Assembly (NCBI GenBank): GCA_958403905.1
Contig: CATXZD010000006.1
Coordinates: forward strand, 62,001-126,000
Reading direction: 5' to 3'
Length of the DNA: 64,000 nt
Source: an uncultured Ruminococcus sp.
GTDB lineage: Bacteria > Bacillota > Clostridia > Oscillospirales > Acutalibacteraceae
How positions within the stretch are numbered: position 1 is the stretch's first letter; each line of letters starts with the position of its first letter. Under the pieces are notes generated by a model. It was given only the letters and a program-made list of their open reading frames with translations. It searched no databases and was not told the DNA's origin. Positions 35,565-43,649 of the stretch are shown here, piece by piece. The position numbers and the translations under genes were made by a program.

Positions 35565-37928
35565 TTATTTCAGTTCAACAATCGTAACGCCGTCCTCGCC
35601 CTCGCCGAATACGCCGAGGCGATGGCTCTTGACCGATTTATTTGACTTTAGATACTGATTGATTTCACGGCGGAGAACTCCCGTTCCCTTGCCGTGGATA
35701 ATCGTGATTTTGCTTACTCCCGACAAAACTGCGTTGTCAATTGCCTTATCAACAATATTGATTGCGTCAAACGCAGTTTCACCCCTTACGTCAATTTCTG
35801 TTTCGGGGCGAACGTCCATTCTGCTGGGAACATTGCGCCTGCTTGAAAACTGACTTGAGGCAGGCTTATTCTGCGATTTTAATAACCTCAGATTCTTAAT
35901 ATCAACCCTTGTTTTTATAATTCCTGCCTGTACAAGCACAAGTCCCTCTTTGTTGGGCGGCGCAAGCACTGTTGCGTTTTTGTCAATATCATAAATCAGC
36001 ACACTGTCGCCAACCTTGAGCGGACGGGGCAGCTTGTATTCCTCATTCGGTGTTTTCTTAGCCTGAATCGGGTCGGCGTGCGCCTCCATCTTGTCAATGT
36101 CGCGTTTCAGCTTTGTACGAGCCTCAGCGCTCATTTCTTTTGCTTTTCTCGCCTTTTCCAGCTCTTCGACAAGTGCGTCAGCCTGCGCCCTTGTTTTTGA
36201 AATTATGCGCTGTGCCTCCTGTTTTGCACGCTCAATTTCACGCTCTGCATCCTTTTTGGCTTTTAGCATTTCGTTTTCTGCCTTCTGCTTTTCCGTGTTT
36301 GCTTTTGCAGTAAGTCTGTTTGCGTTTTCAAGCTGTTTTTCAAGGCTCTGGCGGCGCTTTTCAAGCTTTTCTACTACATCCTCAAACTGTCTGCTCTCGG
36401 AAGAAACAAGCTCCTGCGCCCTGTCAACAATTTCAAAATCCATCCCAAGTCTTTTTGAAATTGCAAACGCATTACTCTTGCCCGGTACGCCAATTAAAAG
36501 CCTGTAGGTTGGTTTAAGCGTTGCAACGTCAAACTCACAACAACCGTTTTCCACACCCTCTGTGCGGAGCGCAAACTCTTTAAGCTCTGCATAGTGGGTA
36601 GTTGAGGCAATTTTTGCATGACGAGTGCGAAGCTTTTCAAGAATTGCAATAGCAAGCGCCGCACCCTCAACAGGATCTGTTCCTGCACCAAGCTCGTCTA
36701 TAAGGCAGAGTGAGCCTGCGTTTGCAAGCTTGATAATCTGAATAATGTTCGTCATATGAGCCGAAAATGTTGACAACGACTGTTCAATGCTCTGCTCGTC
36801 GCCTATATCTACAAGAACACGTCTGAAAACAGACAGCTCGCTGTTGTCTGCGCAGGGTACAAGAAGTCCGCACATAGCCATTAGAGTAAGCAAGCCGAGT
36901 GTTTTAAGCGTAACGGTTTTGCCGCCTGTATTCGGACCTGTAATTACGAGAGTATCAAAGGACTTTCCGAGTACAATATCAACAGGAACCACCTTGTCCT
37001 TATCAATCAACGGATGTCTTGCCTGCTTGATATCTACTATACCCCTGTCATTCATAATCGGCATTGACGCCTTCATTGAATACGCAAGGTCTGCCTTGGC
37101 AAAAATAAGGTTTAGATTTGCAAGACTTTCGTAGCTTCTGATTATTGTATCGGCAAAGTCGCCTGCATTTGCCGACAATTCAAAGAGGATTCGCTCAATT
37201 TCCTCCTCCTCTTTTGATTTCAGCATTTTAATATCGTTGTTCGCCTGAACAACTCCCATTGGCTCAATAAATAAGGTCGCGCCGCTTGACGAGGTATCGT
37301 GCACAAGTCCCGGCACGTTGTTGCGGCATTCGCTCCTTACAGGCACAACATACCGTCCGTCACGCTGAGTTACTATAGCGTCCTGGAGGTATTTTATGTA
37401 CGTTGAGCTGTGGATAATTTTATCGAGAATCTCTCTTGCTTTTGAAGAAGCAGTACGGATTTTTCGCCGAATATCCGATAAAGCCGTACTTGCGCTGTCG
37501 GCGATTTCATCCTCGCTCAGAATTGAGGAGGTGATTTTTTCCTCAAGAAATTTATTGGAAATCAGTCCGCTAAAATAGATGTCAAGCGCTGTTTCGGTGT
37601 TTGCAAACCTCGAGTGCCACTCCTTTACGGTGCGGATTATCCTCAATGTCTGCGCAATTTTTAAAAGCTCGCCTGTCGAAAGACAGCCGCCCGCCTGCGC
37701 ACGTCTTAGCTGATTTGCACAGTTGGCTGCTCCGCCGAATGACGGCGCACCGAATTTTCCGCTTAGTACGACTGCGTCATCGGTCTGCTTTAATAAAAGC
37801 TGAACCTTCTTCAGGTCAAACTGCGGTTCAAGTCTGAGCGCCATTTCACGGGCATCGTCAAGATTGGTTCTGCCTGCAAGACGTTCAAGCATTTTATCAA
37901 GTTCAAGTGTTTTGTAATGTCTGTTCAT
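35565..37928 (-). CDS. mutS2: Endonuclease MutS2
   Basis: 787 aa. Seen: N-terminal clamp/lever region, ATPase with Walker A TGPNTGGKTVTLKTLG (about 334-349) and Walker B CLIDELGAGTDPVEGAALA, a long Lys/Glu/Ala coiled coil (about 515-615), and a C-terminal Smr nuclease domain (DVRGETAFDAINIVDKAI, IIHGKGTGVLR). MutS2 suppresses homologous recombination and, in Bacillus, rescues collided ribosomes; it lacks the mismatch-recognition domain of MutS. It lies 9 bases after recO. Confidence 0.96.
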   Translation of the reverse strand: MNRHYKTLELDKMLERLAGRTNLDDAREMALRLEPQFDLKKVQLLLKQTDDAVVLSGKFGAPSFGGAANCANQLRRAQAGGCLSTGELLKIAQTLRIIRTVKEWHSRFANTETALDIYFSGLISNKFLEEKITSSILSEDEIADSASTALSDIRRKIRTASSKAREILDKIIHSSTYIKYLQDAIVTQRDGRYVVPVRSECRNNVPGLVHDTSSSGATLFIEPMGVVQANNDIKMLKSKEEEEIERILFELSANAGDFADTIIRSYESLANLNLIFAKADLAYSMKASMPIMNDRGIVDIKQARHPLIDKDKVVPVDIVLGKSFDTLVITGPNTGGKTVTLKTLGLLTLMAMCGLLVPCADNSELSVFRRVLVDIGDEQSIEQSLSTFSAHMTNIIQIIKLANAGSLCLIDELGAGTDPVEGAALAIAILEKLRTRHAKIASTTHYAELKEFALRTEGVENGCCEFDVATLKPTYRLLIGVPGKSNAFAISKRLGMDFEIVDRAQELVSSESRQFEDVVEKLEKRRQSLEKQLENANRLTAKANTEKQKAENEMLKAKKDAEREIERAKQEAQRIISKTRAQADALVEELEKARKAKEMSAEARTKLKRDIDKMEAHADPIQAKKTPNEEYKLPRPLKVGDSVLIYDIDKNATVLAPPNKEGLVLVQAGIIKTRVDIKNLRLLKSQNKPASSQFSSRRNVPSRMDVRPETEIDVRGETAFDAINIVDKAIDNAVLSGVSKITIIHGKGTGVLRREINQYLKSNKSVKSHRLGVFGEGEDGVTIVELK

Positions 37929-37937
37929 AATTTATCC

Positions 37938-38681
37938 TTAACTTATCATTTTATAAAACGTCAATGTTTTGAAATCCTTTTCAAATCTGTATTTTAAATA
38001 GCTTTCGCTCGCCTGATTGAGCACTTCAAGTCCCTGCAGTGAAAGTGAAAATGAAAACAACTTGTCATCGTCTGCATAAACCGTGTGACGAAGTGCAGTC
38101 AGTGCTGACGTATTAAGCCCTATTGCAATTTCTCCGTTTTTGTTGTGGCAATCGGCACACTCAAGCATACCGAGCTTTGGTAAAAAATACATTGTATCGG
38201 GGCAGTACTCTCCGCAATGCCTGCACATTCGCAGGTCGGGCATATAACCCGCCATACTTGCAAGGCGCATTTCAAAGCACGGTTTAATTAACTGCGCACT
38301 GCGCTTTTCTTCGCCGAGCAGGTACAGAGAATTCAGAATAAGGCTCAAAAACGGTTCCGACTTTTGCTCTCTCGGACAGATTGTGAGCGCAAGCTCGCAA
38401 AAATACTGCGCTAGACACATTTTTTTGACGTCGCTTCTAAGCTTTGAAAATATGCGTATTGTCTGCGCATCACCTATTATGTAGCTGTCCCGACCCTTGT
38501 AAACCGTGAGTCGGGAATATGAAAGCAGCGAAGTAGAGGCGCACTTTTGGTTTTTGATATTTTTTGCACCTCTGACAAACGCTTTTATTACGCCGTTAGA
38601 TTTTGTAAGGGCAAAAACAAGCTTGTCCTGCTCACCGATATTCTGTTCCTTGATTATAAGTCCTTCTGTCCGGAATTTCAT
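37938..38681 (-). CDS. recO: DNA repair protein RecO
   Basis: 247 aa; loads RecA on SSB-coated DNA with RecR. Seen: N-terminal OB-fold start KFRTEGLIIKEQNIGEQDKLV and the zinc finger C-R-H-C...C-A-D-C (about residues 152-178). ATG 38681 follows GGGAGGAAACCG exactly; 27 in-frame codons before it are excluded for that reason and because they lie inside the YqzL-like gene in another frame. Its first 50 bases overlap the end of that small gene, so translation is probably coupled. Confidence 0.94.
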   Translation of the reverse strand: MKFRTEGLIIKEQNIGEQDKLVFALTKSNGVIKAFVRGAKNIKNQKCASTSLLSYSRLTVYKGRDSYIIGDAQTIRIFSKLRSDVKKMCLAQYFCELALTICPREQKSEPFLSLILNSLYLLGEEKRSAQLIKPCFEMRLASMAGYMPDLRMCRHCGEYCPDTMYFLPKLGMLECADCHNKNGEIAIGLNTSALTALRHTVYADDDKLFSFSLSLQGLEVLNQASESYLKYRFEKDFKTLTFYKMIS

Positions 38682-38805
38682 CGGTTTCCTCCCTAAAAAC
38701 AGTGTCAGCACCGGTGTCCTTTGCGTTCTGAATATTCTTGTAGCGAAGATAGTCAAGAACATTTCCCGTTGTAAAAAACGCCTGCCACATATACCAGTCG
38801 TCCAT
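38632..38805 (-). CDS. yqzL: Small YqzL-like protein overlapping recO
   Basis: 57-aa reading frame starting at ATG 38805 with a near-perfect GGAGGTG seven bases upstream. It begins MDDWYMWQAFFTTGNVLDYL followed by RYKN. The pattern W-x-x-F-x-x-T-G-N-x-x-x-Y-L-x-Y-K is that of the YqzL family, small proteins encoded directly upstream of recO in Bacillus and relatives. After the conserved first 30 residues it runs 50 bases into recO in a different frame, ending at TGA 38634-38632. Function unknown. Confidence 0.75.
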   Translation of the reverse strand: MDDWYMWQAFFTTGNVLDYLRYKNIQNAKDTGADTVFREETDEIPDRRTYNQGTEYR

Positions 38806-38871
38806 TTAAAACACCTCCGAATTTATTGTTTTCGGATAGTGCGATTTTATATAAAGCAGATTTTGGATTTT

Positions 38872-39351
38872 TTAATTATAGTAACAATCCAAATCCCATT
38901 TGAGAGGATTGTTTTCTATATATTCCCAAATTTTCCAATAATCATTTCTATTGCGGATAATATGGTCGTGAAAAGATTTTTGCCAGATTTTAGAGCCAAC
39001 ATCGCGAGAGACACCCGACTTATACAAGCCTATCACCGTTGAAAGTGTAGGGAACGGTCTTGACCGTTCCGAATTTCCGTTACAGCCAATGACAATAATT
39101 ATGTGTATATGGTTGGGCATAACGACATATTTATCAATTTTAATTTCATCAAAATGGTTTTCGATATTTTGCAGATGTCTTAATGCAATTTCTCCCAAAA
39201 AAGAATACTCCATTTTTACAGTATCATTCTGATTTATTATCTTACCGAATAAATTTTGTTTATCTATTGTGCAGATGGTAACAAAATAATATTTTTCTGT
39301 TGCGTAGTCAAAGGATTTTAATCGCTGAGGTTTTCTTTCCGGTAAACTCAT
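38872..39351 (-). CDS. REP-associated tyrosine transposase (RAYT, IS200/IS605-like Y1 fold)
   Basis: 159 aa. Seen: RLKSFDYATEKYYFVTICT at the N terminus, the HUH metal motif in VVMPNHIHIIIVI (about residues 77-89), and the C-terminal block KIWQKSFHDHIIRNRNDYWKIWEYIENNPLKW that characterises RAYTs; the catalytic Tyr is expected in the GLYKSG or the DYW region, not settled by eye. The frame appears intact. RAYTs are single-copy, domesticated relatives of IS200 transposases thought to mobilise REP palindromes. Two identical REP-like palindromes accompany the gene: one inside the reading frame, one next to the ribosome binding site (GGAG, ten bases before ATG 39351). Confidence 0.85.
   Translation of the reverse strand: MSLPERKPQRLKSFDYATEKYYFVTICTIDKQNLFGKIINQNDTVKMEYSFLGEIALRHLQNIENHFDEIKIDKYVVMPNHIHIIIVIGCNGNSERSRPFPTLSTVIGLYKSGVSRDVGSKIWQKSFHDHIIRNRNDYWKIWEYIENNPLKWDLDCYYN
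39047..39070. repeat. REP-like palindrome inside the RAYT gene
   Basis: GTAG followed by GGAACGGTC, a 2-base loop, and GACCGTTCC (39051-39070). It encodes residues ERSRPFPT of the transposase in a region between the HUH motif and the C-terminal block. A 26-base stretch including it is repeated in inverted orientation at 39369-39392. Confidence 0.82.
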
Positions 39352-39368
39352 AGTTCATATGCTCCTCC

Positions 39369-39392
39369 GGAACGGTCAAGACCGTTCCCTAC
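39369..39392. repeat. REP-like palindrome at the RAYT ribosome binding site
   Basis: Same 20-base palindrome as at 39051-39070, with the GTAG tag on the other side (CTAC at 39389-39392 on the plus strand). Its inner end touches the GGAG of the transposase, so the hairpin could influence translation. Together the two copies form a REP/inverted-REP pair. Confidence 0.82.
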
Positions 39393-39423
39393 ATCGAAAA
39401 AGAACAATAACATAAGTAATATA

Positions 39424-39894
39424 CTAAACTTGCTTGCGGTAATAAGCAATTGTCATTCCGTCTTTTATGACTTCTTCTTTGCCTGTCGGAGTATATCCGC
39501 ATTTCTCATACAAACAGCAAAGTTTGCTTTCTTCTTTTATGGTATCAAGCTGCCATTCATTTACATTAGGATATAACTTTTCAACAGCCGACAAAGCATA
39601 TTGAGCATAGCCGTTATTCTGATATTCGGGCAAAATGAATATTGGCGATATTCTGCAAACCGTGTCGCTTAATCTTACTACTCTCATAACGCCGATTTTT
39701 GTATTTCCGAGCATAATAAAATAATAATCGGTAAAGGATTGGCTGAATTTATTTTGTATCTTTTCAAGTGATTCCGACGCAGGATTTGTTTCATAGTCAC
39801 GATATTTTTCAAGCAGTTCAGCAAATGCCGAAACCTGCATTTTATGGATTTGTCCGCAATCGGAAAACACCGCTTTAGTTAATACTGCTCTCAT
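39424..39894 (-). CDS. GNAT-family N-acetyltransferase
   Basis: 156 aa. Seen: RAVLTKAVFSDCGQIHKMQ at the N terminus, the acetyl-CoA loop region FILPEYQNNGYAQYAL (Q/N-x-x-G-x-A type) and LYEKCGYTPTGKEE at the end, all usual in the Acetyltransf_1 fold. Substrate unknown. Its ATG overlaps the era stop codon (TGATG), so it is translated from the era message. Confidence 0.85.
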   Translation of the reverse strand: MRAVLTKAVFSDCGQIHKMQVSAFAELLEKYRDYETNPASESLEKIQNKFSQSFTDYYFIMLGNTKIGVMRVVRLSDTVCRISPIFILPEYQNNGYAQYALSAVEKLYPNVNEWQLDTIKEESKLCCLYEKCGYTPTGKEEVIKDGMTIAYYRKQV

Positions 39895-40802
39895 CAGTCA
39901 AAATTCTTTTCGTCATAACCGAAATTCTGCAAAATCTGCGCACGGTTGCGCCAATCCTCTTTTACCTTTACCCACGTCTGCAAAAACACCTTGCAGTCAA
40001 AAAAATTTTCGATATCCTGACGGGCAAACGTGCTGATTTTTTTGAGCATTGCGCCGCTTTTTCCTATAATTATTCTCTTATGCGTGTCACGCTCACAGAA
40101 AATAGTTGCGTCAATATCCAAAATACCGTTGTCCCTTGTTTTCATTTTTTCGATTACAACAGCAGTACCGTGCGGAATTTCTTTGTCGCAGAGTCTTAAA
40201 ATCTTTTCACGGATAATCTCGGCTACAATTACCCTTTCGGGCTGGTCGGTGAGAGTATCATCATCAAAGTAATGACCTCCCTCACTCGACTGCTTTTTAA
40301 GCTCGTCCAGAAGTTCGCTCATACCGCTGCCGTCCTGTGCGCTTACCGGCACGACAGCCTCAAAATTATAGAGCTTTGTGTAGTCAAGAATCTGCTTCAT
40401 CAAAGCGTCTTTTTCCCTGAGCATATCAATCTTATTAATGGCAAGAATTGCAGGCATTTCAAGTGCCTTGAATTTTTCAATGAGCGCAATCTCCGTGTTT
40501 CCGGGTTCTTTGCCTGCCTCAACAACGAGCATACAGCAGTCAACTCCGCCTACGGATTCATTTACGGAACGCACCATATACTTGCCCAGTGAATTTTTGG
40601 GTTTATGCATACCGGGCGTATCAAAGAAAACAAGCTGATATTCACCATCTGTAAGCACACCCGTAATTCTGTTTCTGGTGGTCTGCGGCTTGCTTGAAAC
40701 AATTGCGATTTTCTGCCCGAGAAGTCTGTTTAGTATTGAACTTTTGCCCACATTAGGTCTGCCGACTATAGCAACAAAAGCTGATTTATCGTTAGTATTC
40801 AT
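39894..40802 (-). CDS. era: GTPase Era
   Basis: 302-aa GTPase for 30S maturation. Seen: G1 GRPNVGKSSILN (about residues 14-25), switch region QTTRNRITGV, G3 FFDTPGMHKP, G4 NKID, G5 VSAQDG, and the C-terminal KH domain (IIIGKSGAMLKKI, VFLQTWVKVKEDWR). ATG 40802 with AAGAGGT upstream; a TTG one codon earlier is less likely. The cluster phoH-ybeY-dgkA-era is the common Firmicute arrangement. Confidence 0.97.
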   Translation of the reverse strand: MNTNDKSAFVAIVGRPNVGKSSILNRLLGQKIAIVSSKPQTTRNRITGVLTDGEYQLVFFDTPGMHKPKNSLGKYMVRSVNESVGGVDCCMLVVEAGKEPGNTEIALIEKFKALEMPAILAINKIDMLREKDALMKQILDYTKLYNFEAVVPVSAQDGSGMSELLDELKKQSSEGGHYFDDDTLTDQPERVIVAEIIREKILRLCDKEIPHGTAVVIEKMKTRDNGILDIDATIFCERDTHKRIIIGKSGAMLKKISTFARQDIENFFDCKVFLQTWVKVKEDWRNRAQILQNFGYDEKNFD

Positions 40803-40819
40803 CAATTACCTCTTATACA

Positions 40820-40852
40820 AAAATTCGGGGCAAACCGAATACAGTATGCCCC
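40820..40852 (-). terminator. Possible terminator between dgkA and era
   Basis: GGGGCA/TGCCCC (40827-40832 and 40847-40852) with a 14-base loop, followed on the minus strand by GAATTTTT. An alternative TTCGG/CCGAA hairpin overlaps it. The stem is short, so partial readthrough into era is likely. Confidence 0.5.
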
Positions 40853-40857
40853 TTTTA

Positions 40858-41346
40858 TTATTTCTTTACTTTTAGGCGCAAAAGCTTTTCCTTGATTTTG
40901 ACAGGGCCGAGCTTTACAAAAACAACCGAAAAAACGGCTGAAATTAAAAGCAGTACGAGTAAAAAGGGATTATCGCTAAAGAAAAGAAAAATCCCGTAAA
41001 GCACGTCAAAATCCAGAAAGAAAACTGCGGCTACGGCTACAGCCGCAATTGCCAGAACAAGCACCGCCCCTGCCGCAGTATCTTTTGCAACTCTGATAAG
41101 CGGTTCGTATCTGTCTGAAATCAGATTGCAAAGCTCTTCGATACATGTGTTTATAATTTCGGCAGCAATAATAAGTGCTGTCAGAATAATCAGCAAAGCA
41201 GTCTGAGCAACCGAGAAATTATAAAAAAGCGAAAACAACAGAACATAAAATCCCGCCACCATATGAAACCTCATATGGCTCTCGCTTTTAACCGTGTACC
41301 ATATACCTCGAAAGGCACATTTAAAGCTTAAAATCTGTTTTTTCAT
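40858..41346 (-). CDS. dgkA: Undecaprenol/diacylglycerol kinase with extra C-terminal membrane hairpin
   Basis: 162 aa. The first 115 residues match DgkA-type lipid kinases: GIWYTVKSESHMRFH, then EIINTCIEELCNLIS and YEPLIRVAKDTAAGAVLV, the active-site Glu/Asn and Lys-Asp-x-x-Ala-Gly-Ala motif. In monoderms the usual substrate is undecaprenol, linking it to uppP and the wall precursors. Residues 116-162 add a further hydrophobic segment (NPFLLVLLLISAVFSVVFV) and a Lys-rich end not found in the minimal 120-130 aa form. It is 1 base from ybeY. Confidence 0.9.
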   Translation of the reverse strand: MKKQILSFKCAFRGIWYTVKSESHMRFHMVAGFYVLLFSLFYNFSVAQTALLIILTALIIAAEIINTCIEELCNLISDRYEPLIRVAKDTAAGAVLVLAIAAVAVAAVFFLDFDVLYGIFLFFSDNPFLLVLLLISAVFSVVFVKLGPVKIKEKLLRLKVKK

Positions 41347-41347
41347 A

Positions 41348-41860
41348 TCAAATCAAAGCGTCATCAACTATGTAGCTTGATGAGGCAGGAAGTCCGAGCT
41401 GTTCCATAACAAGCTCTTCTTTCTCTCTCATTCTTACTTTTTCAAGGTTCTCCATATGGTCATAGCCGAGAAGATGAAGTACACTGTGAGCAGTAAGATA
41501 GCCAACCTCTCTTTGGAGCGAATGTCCGAAAAGCTCAGCCTGATCTCTTGCCTTTTCCATTGAAATAACAACGTCGCCGAGAATCTTTGCTCCCGTTTCC
41601 ATATCGGTATCATAAACGCCGTTTTCACCCATCGGGAATGAAAGCACGTCTGTTTCAATATCCTTGTTGCGGTACTGACTGTTAAGCTCTTTTATGCCTT
41701 TGTTATCAGTAAAGGTAACGCTGATTTCGGCAGGTCCTTCAAATTTTTCCATCTGAAGCACTGCGTTACAGCAACGGCGCACAAGCATTCTGATTCCCGT
41801 AGGAATTTTTACTGTCTTTTGTTTGTTCGTTATCACTACTCTTATTTTGTTATCTGCCAT
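41348..41860 (-). CDS. ybeY: Endoribonuclease YbeY
   Basis: 170 aa; metal-dependent RNase for 16S rRNA 3'-end maturation and ribosome quality control. Seen: the zinc motif HSVLHLLGYDH (H-x3-H-x5-H), plus the TDVLSFPM segment. ATG 41860 with AAAGGAATG nine bases upstream; the longer frame lacks a site. The product begins MADNKIRV. Confidence 0.95.
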   Translation of the reverse strand: MADNKIRVVITNKQKTVKIPTGIRMLVRRCCNAVLQMEKFEGPAEISVTFTDNKGIKELNSQYRNKDIETDVLSFPMGENGVYDTDMETGAKILGDVVISMEKARDQAELFGHSLQREVGYLTAHSVLHLLGYDHMENLEKVRMREKEELVMEQLGLPASSSYIVDDALI

Positions 41861-41931
41861 TTTAATCATTCCTTTCAACAAATTTTATTTTTAAACATAA
41901 CCCGATACCCAATTGCGTTATGTTATTTTTG

Positions 41932-42909
41932 CTATGTCCTTGTGTTTTCATATTTTGCGTAAGCTTTGATAATATCCTGAACAAGTCTGTGGCGCACAAC
42001 GTCACGCTCATCAAACGTACAGCTTCCTATTCCCTCGATGTTTTTCAGAATTTTAATGCAGTCTTTTAGTCCGCTTTTAGCTCCTCTGGGCAGGTCAATC
42101 TGCGTAATATCGCCCGTAATTACCATTTTGGAGTTAAAGCCGAGGCGTGTAAGAAACATCTTCATCTGCTCGCTCGTTGTATTCTGTGCCTCGTCAAGTA
42201 TAATAAAGCTGTCATCAAGCGTTCTGCCTCGCATATACGCCAGAGGTGCAACCTCAATATTACCCCGCTCAACGTATTTCTGATACGTTTCTGCTCCGAG
42301 CATATCAAACAGAGCGTCATACAGCGGACGAAGATAAGGGTCAACCTTGCTTTGCAGGTCGCCGGGCAAAAATCCGAGCTTTTCACCTGCTTCAACAGCA
42401 GGACGGGTTAAAATAATTCTGTTAATCTGTTTACTGCGAAACGCAGTAACCGCCATTGCAACCGCAAGGTAGGTTTTGCCTGTTCCGGCAGGACCTACGC
42501 CGATTGTAATTGTGTTATCGGCAATCATATTGCAGTAACGCTTCTGACCGATTGTCTTTGGTTTAATCGGCTTGCCCTTCGAAGTAATGCAGATACAATC
42601 ACCTGCAAGCTGTTCAATTTTTTCCTCGCTGTCGTCATTGACAAGTGAAATGCAGTAGCGAATGTTTTGCTCCGAAAGCAATTCTCCGCGGTTAATCAGG
42701 CGCAAAAGGCTTTCAATCACCCTGCCTGCTTTTGACACGCTTTCAGCCTCGCCGTCGATTTTAAGCTCGCTGTCACGGCAGGTTATACGAACGCCGAACT
42801 CTTTTTCGATAAGTTTTATGTTCTCGTCAAAACTTCCAAAAAGGGCAACTGCGCTTTCCATTCTATCAATATTCAGAATTTGTTCCGTAAGGCAAAACTC
42901 CTGTTTCAA
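41932..42909 (-). CDS. phoH: PhoH-like ATPase (YbeZ/PhoL)
   Basis: 325 aa. Seen: N-terminal KH-like region (about residues 10-95), Walker A GPAGTGKTYLAVAMA (about 138-152), DSFIILDEAQNTT (Walker B, about 240-252) and the sensor MVITGDITQIDLPRG. PhoH-like ATPases act with YbeY in rRNA maturation; the two genes are 71 bases apart here. First gene of the phoH-ybeY-dgkA-era cluster. Confidence 0.94.
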   Translation of the reverse strand: MKQEFCLTEQILNIDRMESAVALFGSFDENIKLIEKEFGVRITCRDSELKIDGEAESVSKAGRVIESLLRLINRGELLSEQNIRYCISLVNDDSEEKIEQLAGDCICITSKGKPIKPKTIGQKRYCNMIADNTITIGVGPAGTGKTYLAVAMAVTAFRSKQINRIILTRPAVEAGEKLGFLPGDLQSKVDPYLRPLYDALFDMLGAETYQKYVERGNIEVAPLAYMRGRTLDDSFIILDEAQNTTSEQMKMFLTRLGFNSKMVITGDITQIDLPRGAKSGLKDCIKILKNIEGIGSCTFDERDVVRHRLVQDIIKAYAKYENTRT

Positions 42910-42925
42910 CTAATTTAACAAAACA

Positions 42926-42934
42926 ATTATACCA
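42926..42934 (-). promoter_or_regulatory. Extended -10 promoter for phoH
   Basis: Minus strand TGGTATAAT, an extended -10 element, 17 bases before the phoH start region. No good -35 at 17 bases, which extended -10 promoters do not need. The start point would lie very close to the coding sequence, leaving a short leader. Confidence 0.5.
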
Positions 42935-43193
42935 CAAATGCAAAATAAAAACTCATAAAAAATAGCTTTTTTAACTAAAATTTTAATTTTTGTAAAATGT
43001 GACGAAAACGCAAGTTATAAAAAAGTCTTGTTTGTAATATTTATTGTTATATCTTCAATTCGGGCGAAAAATCATACTGCTTATGTTGTACTTACAGCGT
43101 TTAAAATGCACTTGTTCTTTAATAAAACTCATTCGAGAAAATATCCATCCTATATCATACAAAATACAGAAACAGCTTTTTTACAGAAATTTC

Positions 43194-43222
43194 TTGACAA
43201 AACAGTCGGTATGTATTATAAT
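43194..43222 (+). promoter_or_regulatory. Consensus sigma-A promoter of ylxM-ffh-rpsP-khpA
   Basis: TTGACA (43194-43199), 17-base spacer, TATAAT (43217-43222): both hexamers exactly consensus. It lies 66 bases before ylxM. The remaining 170 bases of the divergent gap (42935-43193) show no gene. Confidence 0.9.
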
Positions 43223-43287
43223 TTCGTTGGTGTAAAGAAATTTACTTTACATCTCATTTCGTTTTTGTACGGCAGGGAGCTGAAAAA

Positions 43288-43638
43288 ATGGAAAAGAACA
43301 TTGAAGTTTCACTGCTGTTTGACTTTTACGGCGAGCTTTTGAAGCCGTCGGGCAGAAAGGCAATCGACCTTTACTACAACGACGATTTGTCGCTTGCCGA
43401 AATTGCCGACCAGACGGGAATTACAAGGCAAGGTGTGCGCGACAGCATCAAACGATGCGAGCAACAGCTTTTTGATTATGAAAAAAAACTCGGCCTTTAC
43501 AAAAGATTCTGCGAACTTGAAAAGGGACTTGAAGAAATTTCAGCCGTTGCGCAGGAAATCTTTAAAAATTCACACGACAATAACATAAAAGCGCTTGCCG
43601 GCAAAATTAAGAGAACGGCAGACGCACTTAAAGAATAA
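43288..43638 (+). CDS. ylxM: YlxM/UPF0122 helix-turn-helix protein
   Basis: 116 aa. Seen: SLLFDFYGELL at the N terminus and a sigma-70 region 4-like helix-turn-helix (LSLAEIADQTGITRQGVRDSIKR, about residues 35-57), then a helical tail. YlxM is the standard gene before ffh in Firmicutes and has been reported to bind the SRP RNA/Ffh machinery in streptococci. GGGAGC lies eight to nine bases before ATG 43288, 11 bases before ffh. Confidence 0.94.
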   Translation: MEKNIEVSLLFDFYGELLKPSGRKAIDLYYNDDLSLAEIADQTGITRQGVRDSIKRCEQQLFDYEKKLGLYKRFCELEKGLEEISAVAQEIFKNSHDNNIKALAGKIKRTADALKE

Positions 43639-43649
43639 GAGGAAATTTT

